Source: a bacterium
GTDB taxonomy: Bacteria; Verrucomicrobiota; Verrucomicrobiae; JAJYAR01
Direction of reading: 5' to 3'
DNA length: 5,454 nucleotides
Assembly: GCA_021779435.1 (NCBI GenBank)
Contig: JAJYAR010000213.1
Location: 1-5,454 of the forward strand
Position numbers and translations under genes: made by a program. Under the pieces are notes generated by a model, which saw nothing but the letters and a program-made list of their open reading frames with translations, had not been told where the DNA came from and made no database searches. Below are positions 1 to 5,454 of this stretch, piece after piece (position 1 is the first letter of the stretch; each line of letters starts with the position of its first letter).

Positions 1-2
1 TG

Positions 3-629
3 CGGGAAAGCCGGGTTCCGATGATCAAGCACCTCGACGGCGTCTGCCACGTCTACATCGACGATTCGGCGGATCTCGATCAGGCGGTGCGGATCGCGGA
101 CAACGCCAAGACCCAGCGCTACGGCACCTGCAACACGATGGAAACGCTGCTGGTCGCCGCGGGCATCGCGCCCGCAGTGCTGCCGCGGCTTGGCAGCGTC
201 TACGCCGCCAAGCAGGTCGAACTGCGCTGCTGTCCGCAGGCGCTCACCATCCTGTCGGCGGCCGGAATCGGCCCGCTGGTCGCGGCGACCGAAGACGACT
301 GGCGTGCCGAATACCTGGCGCCGATCCTGTCGATCCGCGTGGTCGCAGGGCTCGACGAGGCGATCGCCCACATCAACACCTACGGCAGCAGGCACACCGA
401 CGCCATCGTGACGACCGATCATCCGCGCGCCATGCGCTTCCTGCGCGAAGTCGACTCGGCCTCGGTGATGATCAACGCCTCGACGCGCTTCGCCGACGGG
501 TTCGAGTACGGGTTGGGGGCGGAGATCGGCATCAGCAACGACAAGCTCCACGCGCGCGGACCGGTCGGGCTGGAAGGTCTCACGTCGCAGAAATTCGTGG
601 TGTTCGGCAACGGCGAGGTTCGCAACTGA
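3..629 (+). CDS. proA: Glutamate-5-semialdehyde dehydrogenase (gamma-glutamyl phosphate reductase), C-terminal part
   Basis: Cytoplasmic NADPH-dependent enzyme of proline synthesis that reduces gamma-glutamyl phosphate to glutamate-5-semialdehyde. The frame is open to the left edge, and the codons before the first ATG (position 21) read R-E-S-R-V-P, which continue the family sequence into [14 protein letters not shown]. The true start is therefore upstream, and about 208 residues (roughly half the usual ~420) are visible. The catalytic cysteine lies in the motif [10 protein letters not shown] (Cys at residue 37 counted from the ATG at 21). The C-terminal signature [20 protein letters not shown] is intact and precedes a normal end at [12 protein letters not shown]. 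The stop overlaps the next start by one base (TGATG, 627-631), so this gene is probably the upstream member of an operon with the membrane protein and the methyltransferase. Family assignment is secure and the visible part looks intact. Confidence 0.97.
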   Translation, partial: RESRVPMIKHLDGVCHVYIDDSADLDQAVRIADNAKTQRYGTCNTMETLLVAAGIAPAVLPRLGSVYAAKQVELRCCPQALTILSAAGIGPLVAATEDDWRAEYLAPILSIRVVAGLDEAIAHINTYGSRHTDAIVTTDHPRAMRFLREVDSASVMINASTRFADGFEYGLGAEIGISNDKLHARGPVGLEGLTSQKFVVFGNGEVRN

Positions 630-1048
630 TGCTCTGGGTCAAAACGTTTCACGTGTTCTTCGTCATCGGCTGGTTCGCGGAACTCTTCTACCTGCCGCGC
701 ATCCTCGTCAATCTCGCGCAGGTTCCCGACCCGGGTGCGGAACGCGACCGGCTCCTGCTGATGGCGCGCAAGCTGCGACGCTTCGGCCACATGCTGAGCG
801 GGGTCGCCGTCGCGCTCGGCCTCTGGCTCTGGCTGGGATTCCACATCGGCGACGGGCAGCACTGGATCCACGCCAAGCTCCTGCTGGTCGTCGGGCTGTT
901 CGTCTTCGAGGCCGTCTGCGGGCGCCAGCTGAAGGCGTTCCAGGCCGGCAGGACGCCGCACACCCACATCTGGTATCGCTGGTTCAACGAGATTCCCACC
1001 GTGCTGCTGGCCGGGATCCTGGTGCTGGTCATCGTGCAGCCCTTCTGA
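629..1048 (+). CDS. hemJ: HemJ-like (UPF0093/CopD superfamily) integral membrane protein, probable protoporphyrinogen IX oxidase
   Basis: A 139-residue protein with four predicted membrane helices (about residues 4-24, 55-72, 83-101 and 121-138). It opens with WVKTFHVFFVIGWFAELFYL, the pattern of HemJ proteins. His8 and Lys83 (in WIHAKLLLV) correspond to the conserved His and Lys that family studies found essential, with the His involved in heme b binding. The C-terminal RWFNEIPT motif also fits. HemJ oxidises protoporphyrinogen IX in the inner membrane in bacteria lacking HemG and HemY. Automatic pipelines may call such short proteins 'CopD family'. Translation probably starts by coupling at the TGATG overlap with proA, with a weak GGCGAGG site ten bases upstream. 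It overlaps the next gene in the same way. Being a HemJ-type protein is well supported; activity as the cell's main oxidase is inference. Confidence 0.75.
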   Translation: MLWVKTFHVFFVIGWFAELFYLPRILVNLAQVPDPGAERDRLLLMARKLRRFGHMLSGVAVALGLWLWLGFHIGDGQHWIHAKLLLVVGLFVFEAVCGRQLKAFQAGRTPHTHIWYRWFNEIPTVLLAGILVLVIVQPF

Positions 1049-2208
1049 TGAGCGAAACCTTCTTTGCCGTCTGCCCGCGCGGCGTCGAACCGCTGCTGGC
1101 CGACGAGCTGCGCGCGATCGGCGCGGCCGACGCCACCGCAGCGGCGGGCGGCGCGCGCTTCTCCGGCACGCTGGCGACCGCCTATGCCGCCAACCTGCAC
1201 TCGCGACTCGCCAGCCGTGTTCTCTGGTGCCTGGCCGAGGGCGGCTACCGGGATGAAACCGATCTCTACGATTTGGCGCGCACGGTGCCTTGGGAGCGCG
1301 AATTCTCCGCCGAGCAGACCTTGCGCGTCGACGTCACCGCGCACCGGTCGCCGTTGCGCAGCCTGCAGTTCGCCACGCTGCGCGTCAAGGATGCGATCGT
1401 CGACCGGGCACGCGAACGCAGCGGCGCCCGACCGTCGGTCGATCGCCAGCGTCCCGACATCCAGGTGCTCGCCCACCTCACCGACCAGCGGGCGCAGCTC
1501 TATCTCGATCTCTCCGGCGAAGCGCTCTTCAAACGCGGCTGGCGGGCGGACAAGGGCGAAGCGCCGATCAAGGAGAACCTTGCCGCCGCCCTGCTGCGGA
1601 TCGCGGGCTGGGCGCCGCCCCACCCGCTGCTCGATCCGTTCTGCGGCAGCGGCACCATCGCGATCGAGGCGGCCTGCATGGCCACCGGCCGCGCGCCCGG
1701 ATTGCAGCGCCGCTTCGCCTTCGAAGCGCTGCGCAGCTTCGACCGGACGTCGTGGACGCGCCTGCGCAAGGATGCCCAGGACCGCATCGACGACGGTGCC
1801 GCCCCGCAGATCGTCGGACGGGACATCTCGACCCGGGTGGTCGCCACGGCGGTGGCCAACGCCCGGCGCGCCGGTCTGGCCGGCCTGCTCGAGCGCGGCG
1901 TCCTGCGCTTCGAAGCCCAGGACGCGCGCACCGGCACGGCCATCGCGGAATCAGGCTGGATCGTGACCAATCCGCCGTACGGCGAACAGAGCAACCCCAA
2001 GTCCGCCACCGTTCCGGCGATGATGAACGACGTCGCCGCGCAGTGGAAACGCAACTTTTCCGGCTGGCAGGCGTGGGTGCTCAGTTCGGACCGCGAACTC
2101 CCCCGGCAGATGCGCTTGCGGGAATCCCGCAAGACAGTGCTCTACAATGGGCCGCTCGAGTGCCGGTTCTTCCGGTTTGAAATGGTCGCCGGAAGCATGC
2201 GGGGCTGA
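1048..2208 (+). CDS. rlmL: THUMP-domain class I SAM-dependent rRNA guanine-N2 methyltransferase, RlmL-type short form
   Basis: A 386-residue cytoplasmic RNA methyltransferase resembling the N-terminal half of E. coli RlmL, which makes m2G2445 in 23S rRNA. An N-terminal ferredoxin-like segment (starting FAVCPRGVEPLLADEL) and THUMP region occupy about residues 1-155. The VKDAIVDRARER and DLSGEALFKRGWR stretches match RlmL. The Rossmann domain follows: SAM-binding motif I at residues 195-203 (LDPFCGSGT), an acidic motif at GRDIS, and the catalytic N308-P-P-Y311 typical of N2-guanine methylation. E. coli RlmL is about 700 residues because it is fused to an RlmK (m7G2069) domain; that domain is absent here, as in other short family members. 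The start overlaps the hemJ-like stop (TGATG, 1046-1050) with no clear ribosome binding site, suggesting reinitiation. The family is certain; the exact target base is inferred. Confidence 0.9.
   Translation: MSETFFAVCPRGVEPLLADELRAIGAADATAAAGGARFSGTLATAYAANLHSRLASRVLWCLAEGGYRDETDLYDLARTVPWEREFSAEQTLRVDVTAHRSPLRSLQFATLRVKDAIVDRARERSGARPSVDRQRPDIQVLAHLTDQRAQLYLDLSGEALFKRGWRADKGEAPIKENLAAALLRIAGWAPPHPLLDPFCGSGTIAIEAACMATGRAPGLQRRFAFEALRSFDRTSWTRLRKDAQDRIDDGAAPQIVGRDISTRVVATAVANARRAGLAGLLERGVLRFEAQDARTGTAIAESGWIVTNPPYGEQSNPKSATVPAMMNDVAAQWKRNFSGWQAWVLSSDRELPRQMRLRESRKTVLYNGPLECRFFRFEMVAGSMRG
2115..2133. repeat. Perfect 19-base inverted repeat inside the 3' end of the methyltransferase gene
   Basis: CTTGCGGGA-A-TCCCGCAAG has two perfect 9-base arms around a single base. 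As RNA it can form an 8-bp GC-rich stem with an AAT loop. It encodes part of RLRESRK in the methyltransferase. A -10-like TACAAT follows at 2143-2148, about 80 bases before the start of the exported protein gene. The repeat is seen directly; a role as operator, attenuator or processing site is speculation. Confidence 0.6.
2143..2148 (+). promoter_or_regulatory. Possible -10 element for the exported-protein gene
   Basis: TACAAT matches the TATAAT consensus at five of six positions in an otherwise GC-rich coding region. No convincing -35 hexamer lies at 16-18 bases; the nearest candidate, TTGCGG (2116-2121), would need a 21-base spacer and lies inside the inverted repeat. It could allow separate transcription of the gene at 2228, but could equally be chance. 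Confidence 0.2.
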
Positions 2209-2211
2209 CGT

Positions 2212-2219
2212 GAAAGGGG
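2212..2219 (+). promoter_or_regulatory. Ribosome binding site that sets the start of the exported protein
   Basis: GAAAGGGG lies eight bases before the ATG at 2228. It favours that start over the in-frame ATG at 2147, which lies within the methyltransferase gene and would put a non-hydrophobic 27-residue extension before the signal peptide. Confidence 0.6.
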
Positions 2220-2227
2220 TCTCCATC

Positions 2228-2704
2228 ATGGATTTTCCGACCGCAGGCCGCGCCCGGTTCGCGGCTGTCACGCTCTTCGGAGCGATGCTCGCCACCGCCG
2301 CGTGCGGCGCCCGCGCGGATGTTCCCCCCGCCGACGGCTCCGAAGCGGCGCAACAGTGCACGACACTGGCGTCGCAACTGCATGCGCAGTCGATGAAAAG
2401 CAACGGCATGCTCCCCGGGGAAACGACCGGATTCGTCAGCCATTACAACGCCGGGCGCGAAACCTGCTACTACATCGAGAGCCAGACGGCCAACATGAAC
2501 GACCCGGCGCTGCGGACGATCCTGCCGCGCACCGTTCTGCGCCTCTGGGATGCCACCAACAACCGGCTGATCGGGCGATTCGACATCTGGGGCGGCGTCA
2601 CGCCGCTCGCCTGCGTGGTCGAGGGCGCGCCGCCCTGCGGTTCCGAAGCGGAGTGGCTCCAGTTGACCCGCACGTACATGGAAGGCGCGGCGCGGGCGAA
2701 CTGA
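2228..2704 (+). CDS. Small exported protein of unknown function with four cysteines
   Basis: A 158-residue protein I do not recognise. The N-terminus is a signal peptide: positively charged residues at 8 and 10, a hydrophobic stretch at about 11-26, and a type I cleavage site at Ala28-Arg29-Ala30, giving a mature protein of about 128 residues from Asp31. Cys26 sits in TAAC, a poor lipobox because Thr occupies -3, so a periplasmic protein is likelier than a lipoprotein. The mature part has exactly four cysteines (44, 80, 129, 137), compatible with two disulfides, and a possible strand-rich core (TVLRLWDATNNRLIGRFDIW). The start at 2228 is chosen for its ribosome binding site and signal peptide; an in-frame ATG at 2147 overlaps the methyltransferase gene. 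It lies 19 bases after that gene and may share its transcript. No catalytic motif is visible. Confidence 0.8.
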   Translation: MDFPTAGRARFAAVTLFGAMLATAACGARADVPPADGSEAAQQCTTLASQLHAQSMKSNGMLPGETTGFVSHYNAGRETCYYIESQTANMNDPALRTILPRTVLRLWDATNNRLIGRFDIWGGVTPLACVVEGAPPCGSEAEWLQLTRTYMEGAARAN

Positions 2705-2712
2705 GCCGGCCG

Positions 2713-2764
2713 ACAAGGGCGGGAGACAAGGGGCGGGAACAAGGGGCGGGAACAAGGGGGCGGA
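2713..2764 (+). repeat. Four 13-base G-rich tandem repeats, G-quadruplex candidate
   Basis: Four consecutive 13-base units (2713-2725, 2726-2738, 2739-2751, 2752-2764). The middle two are identical, ACAAGGGGCGGGA; the outer two differ by a shifted or missing G. The array holds seven runs of three or more G separated by one to six bases, which meets the usual G3+N1-7 quadruplex pattern on the + strand. It begins nine bases after the stop of the exported-protein gene. Confidence 0.85.
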
Positions 2765-2773
2765 AGCCGCCCC
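2757..2773. terminator. Probable shared terminator hairpin between convergent genes
   Basis: GGGGCGG and CCGCCCC form a perfect 7-bp stem with an AAG loop. It lies 53 bases after the + strand stop and 15 bases after the - strand stop at 2788, as expected for a terminator serving both directions. Neither side has a strong run of U, so intrinsic termination would be weak or helped by the G-rich repeats or Rho. The stem uses the last tandem repeat as its left arm. Confidence 0.5.
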
Positions 2774-2787
2774 TCCCGGAGCAGTCT

Positions 2788-3120
2788 TTACTGCCGGCCG
2801 GTCCAGTTATAGCCCTGCACGACCCCCCGGCGATCGAACTTGATCTGCAGCATCGTGAAGTTGCCGCCCTGCAGATCGGGGAGATTGCCGGTGCCGCGGT
2901 AATACGTCCATTGGTCGTAGCGGCTGCCGTCGGGCTCCATGTCGGTGCCGATGCTCACCGGCGCACCCAGCCAGGCCTGCACGTCCGCCTGGGTCGTGAC
3001 GCCCCGCTGTACTTTCGACTCGAAGGTGGCAAGATCGAAATCGCGCCCGACCGATACGGACGCGCAGGCGGAAAGAAGCAACGCGGCCGACGCCGCCAGG
3101 CCGAGCACACGGGAGCGCAT
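2788..3120 (-). CDS. Small outer-membrane lipoprotein with BamE/SmpA-OmlA-like domain
   Basis: A 110-residue lipoprotein. The signal peptide MRSRVLGLAASAALLLSAC ends in a clear lipobox, LSA-Cys19. Residue 20 is Ala, not Asp, so sorting to the outer membrane is expected. The mature part resembles the SmpA/OmlA fold: FESKVQRGVTTQADVQAWLGAP (about residues 33-54) matches the family pattern of a helix followed by G-x-T-x-x-x-V and LGxP, then strands around YDQWTYYRGTG and FTMLQIKFDRRGVV. Length is close to E. coli BamE (113). It lacks the conserved YxPDIxQGN segment near the N-terminus that BamE uses to contact its partners and lipid, so it is more likely a paralogue than the assembly-machine subunit. 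It lies 63 bases after the DUF3501 gene with its own strong ribosome binding site, so membership of that operon is uncertain. Confidence 0.85.
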   Translation of the reverse strand: MRSRVLGLAASAALLLSACASVSVGRDFDLATFESKVQRGVTTQADVQAWLGAPVSIGTDMEPDGSRYDQWTYYRGTGNLPDLQGGNFTMLQIKFDRRGVVQGYNWTGRQ

Positions 3121-3125
3121 GGGAA

Positions 3126-3132
3126 CCTCCTT
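3126..3132 (-). promoter_or_regulatory. Strong ribosome binding site of the lipoprotein gene
   Basis: AAGGAGG read on the - strand, five bases before the ATG ending at 3120. It is the best Shine-Dalgarno match in the window and fixes the lipoprotein start. It contrasts with the weak or absent sites of the overlapping genes. Confidence 0.8.
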
Positions 3133-3150
3133 GATTCGGGAAACGCACGC

Positions 3151-3168
3151 GGTATCCGCGATGATACC
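3151..3168. repeat. Short inverted repeat in the DUF3501-lipoprotein spacer
   Basis: GGTATC-CGCGAT-GATACC has perfect 6-base arms around a six-base centre, in the only sizeable spacer of the - strand block. It has no T-run beside it in either direction, so it does not look like a terminator. An operator or mRNA hairpin about 30 bases before the lipoprotein start is possible. Confidence 0.4.
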
Positions 3169-3183
3169 CAGGCGCCCCCGCCG

Positions 3184-3774
3184 TTACGATGACAAGGAAA
3201 AGTCGCCGGCCAGCGATTCCTGCACGTCCGGCGCGACGCGGATCGGCCCGGTGCGATAGTTCGGGTGGTCGATTCCGATCGAAACCGGGGTGCCTGCCCG
3301 GAATGCCGCAATCGCGTCCGCAGACAGTTCGAAGCGCAGGAAATGCACTGCGGAGGTCTTGTCCGCGTTGGAGCGGTCGAGATCCTCGTCGGCGACGGCG
3401 TAGGCCGGAGCCCGATCCCCGACCTGCAGAAACACCCGGTCCTCGATGCCGATGAGCCGCGCCAGTTCCCGCGCCCGCTCGTCGGCATCGGTGTACTCGA
3501 TCATCATCGTCGCCTTGAGGTTGGTGCCGTCGGGAACGAGGGGGTTGTACGCCGCGAGTTCGTCGCGGATGCCTTCCTCCTCGAACGTCTTCTCGATCCG
3601 CAGCATCTCCTGGATCTGATAGCGGACCGTCGTCTCGTCCTCGAAGACCAGGGTCACGCTCGGACCGACGGCAACGGTCCTGCGCTTCTTGTGCGCAAGG
3701 ACCTGCGCGCGGATGCCGGCCCGTGCCTTGGCGTAGGCTTCGAGCGTGAGCAGGCTTTCTCGTTGGATCGCCAT
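3184..3774 (-). CDS. DUF3501 family protein, function unknown
   Basis: A 196-residue soluble protein, usual length for DUF3501. Recognisable blocks are HKKRRTVAVGP (28-38), VRYQIQEMLRIEK (50-62), EEGIRDELAAYNPLVPDGTN (66-85), VHFLRFEL (143-150) and IGIDHPNY (166-173). There is no signal peptide or membrane segment and not one cysteine, so it is unlikely to bind an Fe-S cluster or act by a thiol. The start at 3774 follows a GGGGGA four bases upstream and lies 17 bases after the stop of the Fe-S protein gene, so the two are almost surely cotranscribed. The frame stays open far upstream, but that part is a shadow of the Fe-S gene. The family is known mainly from its position beside rubrerythrin and CCG-type Fe-S genes, which suggests an accessory role in that redox pathway. 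Biochemical function is not known to me. Confidence 0.9.
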   Translation of the reverse strand: MAIQRESLLTLEAYAKARAGIRAQVLAHKKRRTVAVGPSVTLVFEDETTVRYQIQEMLRIEKTFEEEGIRDELAAYNPLVPDGTNLKATMMIEYTDADERARELARLIGIEDRVFLQVGDRAPAYAVADEDLDRSNADKTSAVHFLRFELSADAIAAFRAGTPVSIGIDHPNYRTGPIRVAPDVQESLAGDFSLSS

Positions 3775-3791
3775 CGGGTCCCCCGTTCCGG

Positions 3792-5147
3792 TCAGGAAAG
3801 GCCGTATGCCATGCGCAGCAGCGTGAGCGGGTGCGCAAGCCGCGGGGCCGCGCCTTCGCCGCCTTCCGCTGCCCGCATCTCCGCAATCCCCTGCTCGATG
3901 TGGTGCGCGGCGAGCTGGCAGTCCGAGCTGATGTAGTCGGGCCCGGCCTGCAGCATCGCGCGAAACACCGGGCGGCCGATCTTCATCGCGGACGCGTGAA
4001 ACTCGCTTTTCACACCCCAGGTCCCGGCATGGCCCGAACACCGCTCCACCACCGTAACCACGGTCTGCGGGACCCACTGCAGCGCCTCCTGCGTCCGGCG
4101 GCCGACGTTCTGCACGCGCGCATGACAGGGGACATGGTACGAAACCGCACCCAGGGGGTTCGGAAACTCCTTGCGCAACAAGCCGTCGTTGCTGCGCGCG
4201 ACGAAATACTCGAACGGATCCCACATTGCCGCGGCCACCGCGCGGACGTCGTCGTCCTCGGGAAACATCAGCGGCAACTCGCTCTTGAACATCAGCACGC
4301 AGGAAGGAACCGCCGCGACAATGGCATAGCCCTCGCGGGCAAGCGCCGCGAGCACGGGAATATTGCGCTCCTTGAGGTGCCGCACCCCGTCGAGATCGCC
4401 CAATTCCAGCTTCGGCATGCCGCAGCAGGCTTCCTTTTCGACGAGCGTGTAGGGAATCGCGTTGTGCTCCAGGATGCGCAGCAGGTCGTGCCCGATCCCG
4501 GGTTCCTGATAATTGACGTAGCAGGTTGCATATACCGCGACCTTGCCGGGTGTGCGCTCGCCGTCGCGCACCGGCGCGCCGACCCAGCGCCGCTGCGCCG
4601 TTCGGCGGAATTTCTTCGCCGCGTACAGCGGACGCCACGCCTTGCGATCGACCCCCAGCACCGACTCGGCGACGATCCGGCCCGCCGCGCTCTGATTGAC
4701 CGCGTTGACCGCCTGGGTGACGACGGGAATGCCCGCCAGCCTGCCCAGCGCATCGGTCGCCGATAGAACGCGGTCGCGGGTGCGCCCGCCGGCCTTGCGA
4801 AACGCCACCGCCTTCGCACGCAGCATGAGGTGGGGAAAATCGACGTTCCACGAATGCGGCGGCACGTACGGACACTTGGTCATGAAGCAGATGTCGCAGA
4901 GGTAGCAGCGATCCACCACTTCCTGATACCGCTTCTTCTCGACGCCGTCGATCTCGCCGGTCGGACCGGAATCCACCAGATCGAACAGCGTCGGGAATGC
5001 GCCGCACAGGCTCACGCACCGCCGGCATCCGTGACAGATGTCGAAGACGCGCGCGAGCTCCCGCTCGACCGCCGGCTCGTCCCAGAACTCGGGAGTCTGC
5101 CAGGCGATCGGGTGGCGGGTCGGCGCTTGGAGGCTTTCTTCTTTCAT
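3792..5147 (-). CDS. Fe-S electron-transfer protein with two 4Fe-4S motifs and two CCG domains (GlpC/HdrD-like)
   Basis: A 451-residue cytoplasmic protein. The N-terminal ferredoxin part has Cys38-x2-Cys41-x2-Cys44-x3-Cys48 and Cys81-x2-Cys84-x2-Cys87-x4-Cys92-Pro, enough for two 4Fe-4S clusters. The C-terminal part has two CCG domains, as in GlpC and heterodisulfide reductase subunits. The first is canonical: Cys209, Cys241-Cys242-Gly243-Met-Pro, Cys283. The second is altered: Cys341, Cys370-Ser371-Gly372-His373, Cys410, with Ser in place of the second Cys of CCG. GlpC-type proteins pass electrons between a dehydrogenase and the quinone pool or another acceptor, but no flavin dehydrogenase gene is visible here. 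Its start overlaps the rubrerythrin stop by one base (TGATG) without a good ribosome binding site, implying coupled translation. An electron path to or from rubrerythrin is inferred from this linkage. Confidence 0.93.
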   Translation of the reverse strand: MKEESLQAPTRHPIAWQTPEFWDEPAVERELARVFDICHGCRRCVSLCGAFPTLFDLVDSGPTGEIDGVEKKRYQEVVDRCYLCDICFMTKCPYVPPHSWNVDFPHLMLRAKAVAFRKAGGRTRDRVLSATDALGRLAGIPVVTQAVNAVNQSAAGRIVAESVLGVDRKAWRPLYAAKKFRRTAQRRWVGAPVRDGERTPGKVAVYATCYVNYQEPGIGHDLLRILEHNAIPYTLVEKEACCGMPKLELGDLDGVRHLKERNIPVLAALAREGYAIVAAVPSCVLMFKSELPLMFPEDDDVRAVAAAMWDPFEYFVARSNDGLLRKEFPNPLGAVSYHVPCHARVQNVGRRTQEALQWVPQTVVTVVERCSGHAGTWGVKSEFHASAMKIGRPVFRAMLQAGPDYISSDCQLAAHHIEQGIAEMRAAEGGEGAAPRLAHPLTLLRMAYGLS

Positions 5148-5454
5148 CAGTCCGTCAACGCGTCCAGCGTGCGCTGGAACTTGTTGGCATGCGAGCGTTC
5201 CGCCTTGGCCAGGGTCTCGAACCAGTCGGCGATCTCCTCGAAGCCCTCTTCGCGCGCGGCCTTCGCCATCCCCGGGTACATGTCGGTGTACTCGTGGGTC
5301 TCGCCGGCGATCGCGGACTTGAGATTGTCCCGCGTCGCGCCGATCGGCAGTCCGGTGGCCGGGTCGCCGACCTGCTCGAGATACTCCAGGTGGCCGTGCG
5401 CGTGACCGGTCTCCCCCTCCGCGGTGGAACGGAACACCGCCGCGACGTCGTTAT
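5147..5454 (-). CDS. Short rubrerythrin (ferritin-like diiron protein), N-terminus outside window
   Basis: The C-terminal ~101 residues of a rubrerythrin-family protein, a cytoplasmic diiron enzyme that reduces hydrogen peroxide using electrons from a redox partner. The frame runs off the right edge. The codons before a GTG at 5437 read N-D-V-A-A and continue the family sequence, so that GTG is not the start. Counting from it, diiron-ligand motifs are visible: Glu9-x-x-His12 in [10 protein letters not shown], Glu46 and Glu49 in [10 protein letters not shown], and Glu80-x-x-His83 in AERSHANKF. The protein ends at ALTD soon after the last helix, with no C-terminal rubredoxin domain, so an external electron donor is needed. 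The next gene, an Fe-S protein sharing the overlap TGATG (5145-5149), is the obvious candidate. Full-length relatives are about 140 residues. Confidence 0.93.
   Translation of the reverse strand, partial: NDVAAVFRSTAEGETGHAHGHLEYLEQVGDPATGLPIGATRDNLKSAIAGETHEYTDMYPGMAKAAREEGFEEIADWFETLAKAERSHANKFQRTLDALTD

Noticed and set aside
688..1623. 311-residue open frame antisense to the hemJ-like and methyltransferase genes
   Set aside because: Low-complexity Arg/Ala/Gly composition with no recognisable domain, spanning two solid genes on the other strand. It is a by-product of GC-rich codon bias.
2147..2227. In-frame upstream ATG extending the exported protein by 27 residues
   Set aside because: It lies inside the methyltransferase gene, lacks a ribosome binding site and would place a non-hydrophobic segment before the signal peptide.
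3161..3195. Possible promoter for the lipoprotein gene: TATCAT (3161-3166) with TTGTCA further upstream, - strand
   Set aside because: Each hexamer is a fair match, but the spacer is about 23 bases, too long for a normal sigma-70 promoter.
3831..4766. 311-residue + strand open frame antisense to the Fe-S gene
   Set aside because: The opposite strand encodes all the cluster-binding cysteines of a known family, and this frame has no ribosome binding site or domain.
3775..5028. Long open stretch in the same - strand frame upstream of the DUF3501 start, which would make a 614-residue protein
   Set aside because: It is Arg/Gly/Ala-rich and overlaps the well-recognised Fe-S protein in another frame. 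The DUF3501 homology begins at 3774, so this is a high-GC shadow, not a fusion.
5147..5437. Rubrerythrin as a complete 96-residue protein starting at GTG 5437
   Set aside because: The codons further upstream (N-D-V-A-A) continue the family sequence to the window edge, and the first diiron helix would be missing. The gene is simply cut by the window.

Overview
The window is GC-rich, tightly packed bacterial chromosomal DNA, most consistent with a betaproteobacterium (perhaps a Rhodocyclales or Burkholderiales relative). This is inferred from codon bias, from the proA/HemJ-like/RlmL-like order, and from the short rubrerythrin followed by a CCG-type Fe-S protein and a DUF3501 protein. No marker in the window fixes the genus. 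There are eight protein genes, two of them cut by the window ends. I see no RNA gene, insertion sequence, CRISPR array or phage gene, and no stretch over 300 bases without a gene.

Left block, + strand, 3-2704: the C-terminal half of ProA (proline synthesis), a four-helix HemJ/CopD-like membrane protein, and a short RlmL-type rRNA guanine-N2 methyltransferase. These are joined by two one-base TGATG stop/start overlaps and almost certainly form one operon. A small exported four-cysteine protein of unknown function follows after 19 bases with its own ribosome binding site. A perfect 19-base inverted repeat and a -10-like hexamer lie in the end of the methyltransferase gene just upstream.

Centre, 2705-2787: the two blocks converge on an 83-base spacer. 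It holds four 13-base tandem G-rich repeats (a G-quadruplex candidate on the + strand) running directly into a GC-rich hairpin that probably serves as a terminator.

Right block, - strand, read from 5454 down to 2788: a short rubrerythrin without rubredoxin domain (5' end outside the window), a 451-residue protein with two 4Fe-4S motifs and two CCG (heterodisulfide-reductase/GlpC-type) domains, a cysteine-free DUF3501 protein, then a small BamE/SmpA-like lipoprotein. The first two overlap by one base and the third follows after 17 bases. The likely theme is a cytoplasmic peroxide or redox pathway in which the Fe-S protein passes electrons to or from the diiron rubrerythrin. The role of DUF3501 is unknown. 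This three-gene unit is the best candidate here for a poorly described system. The lipoprotein may be only a neighbour, since a 63-base gap and a strong ribosome binding site precede it.
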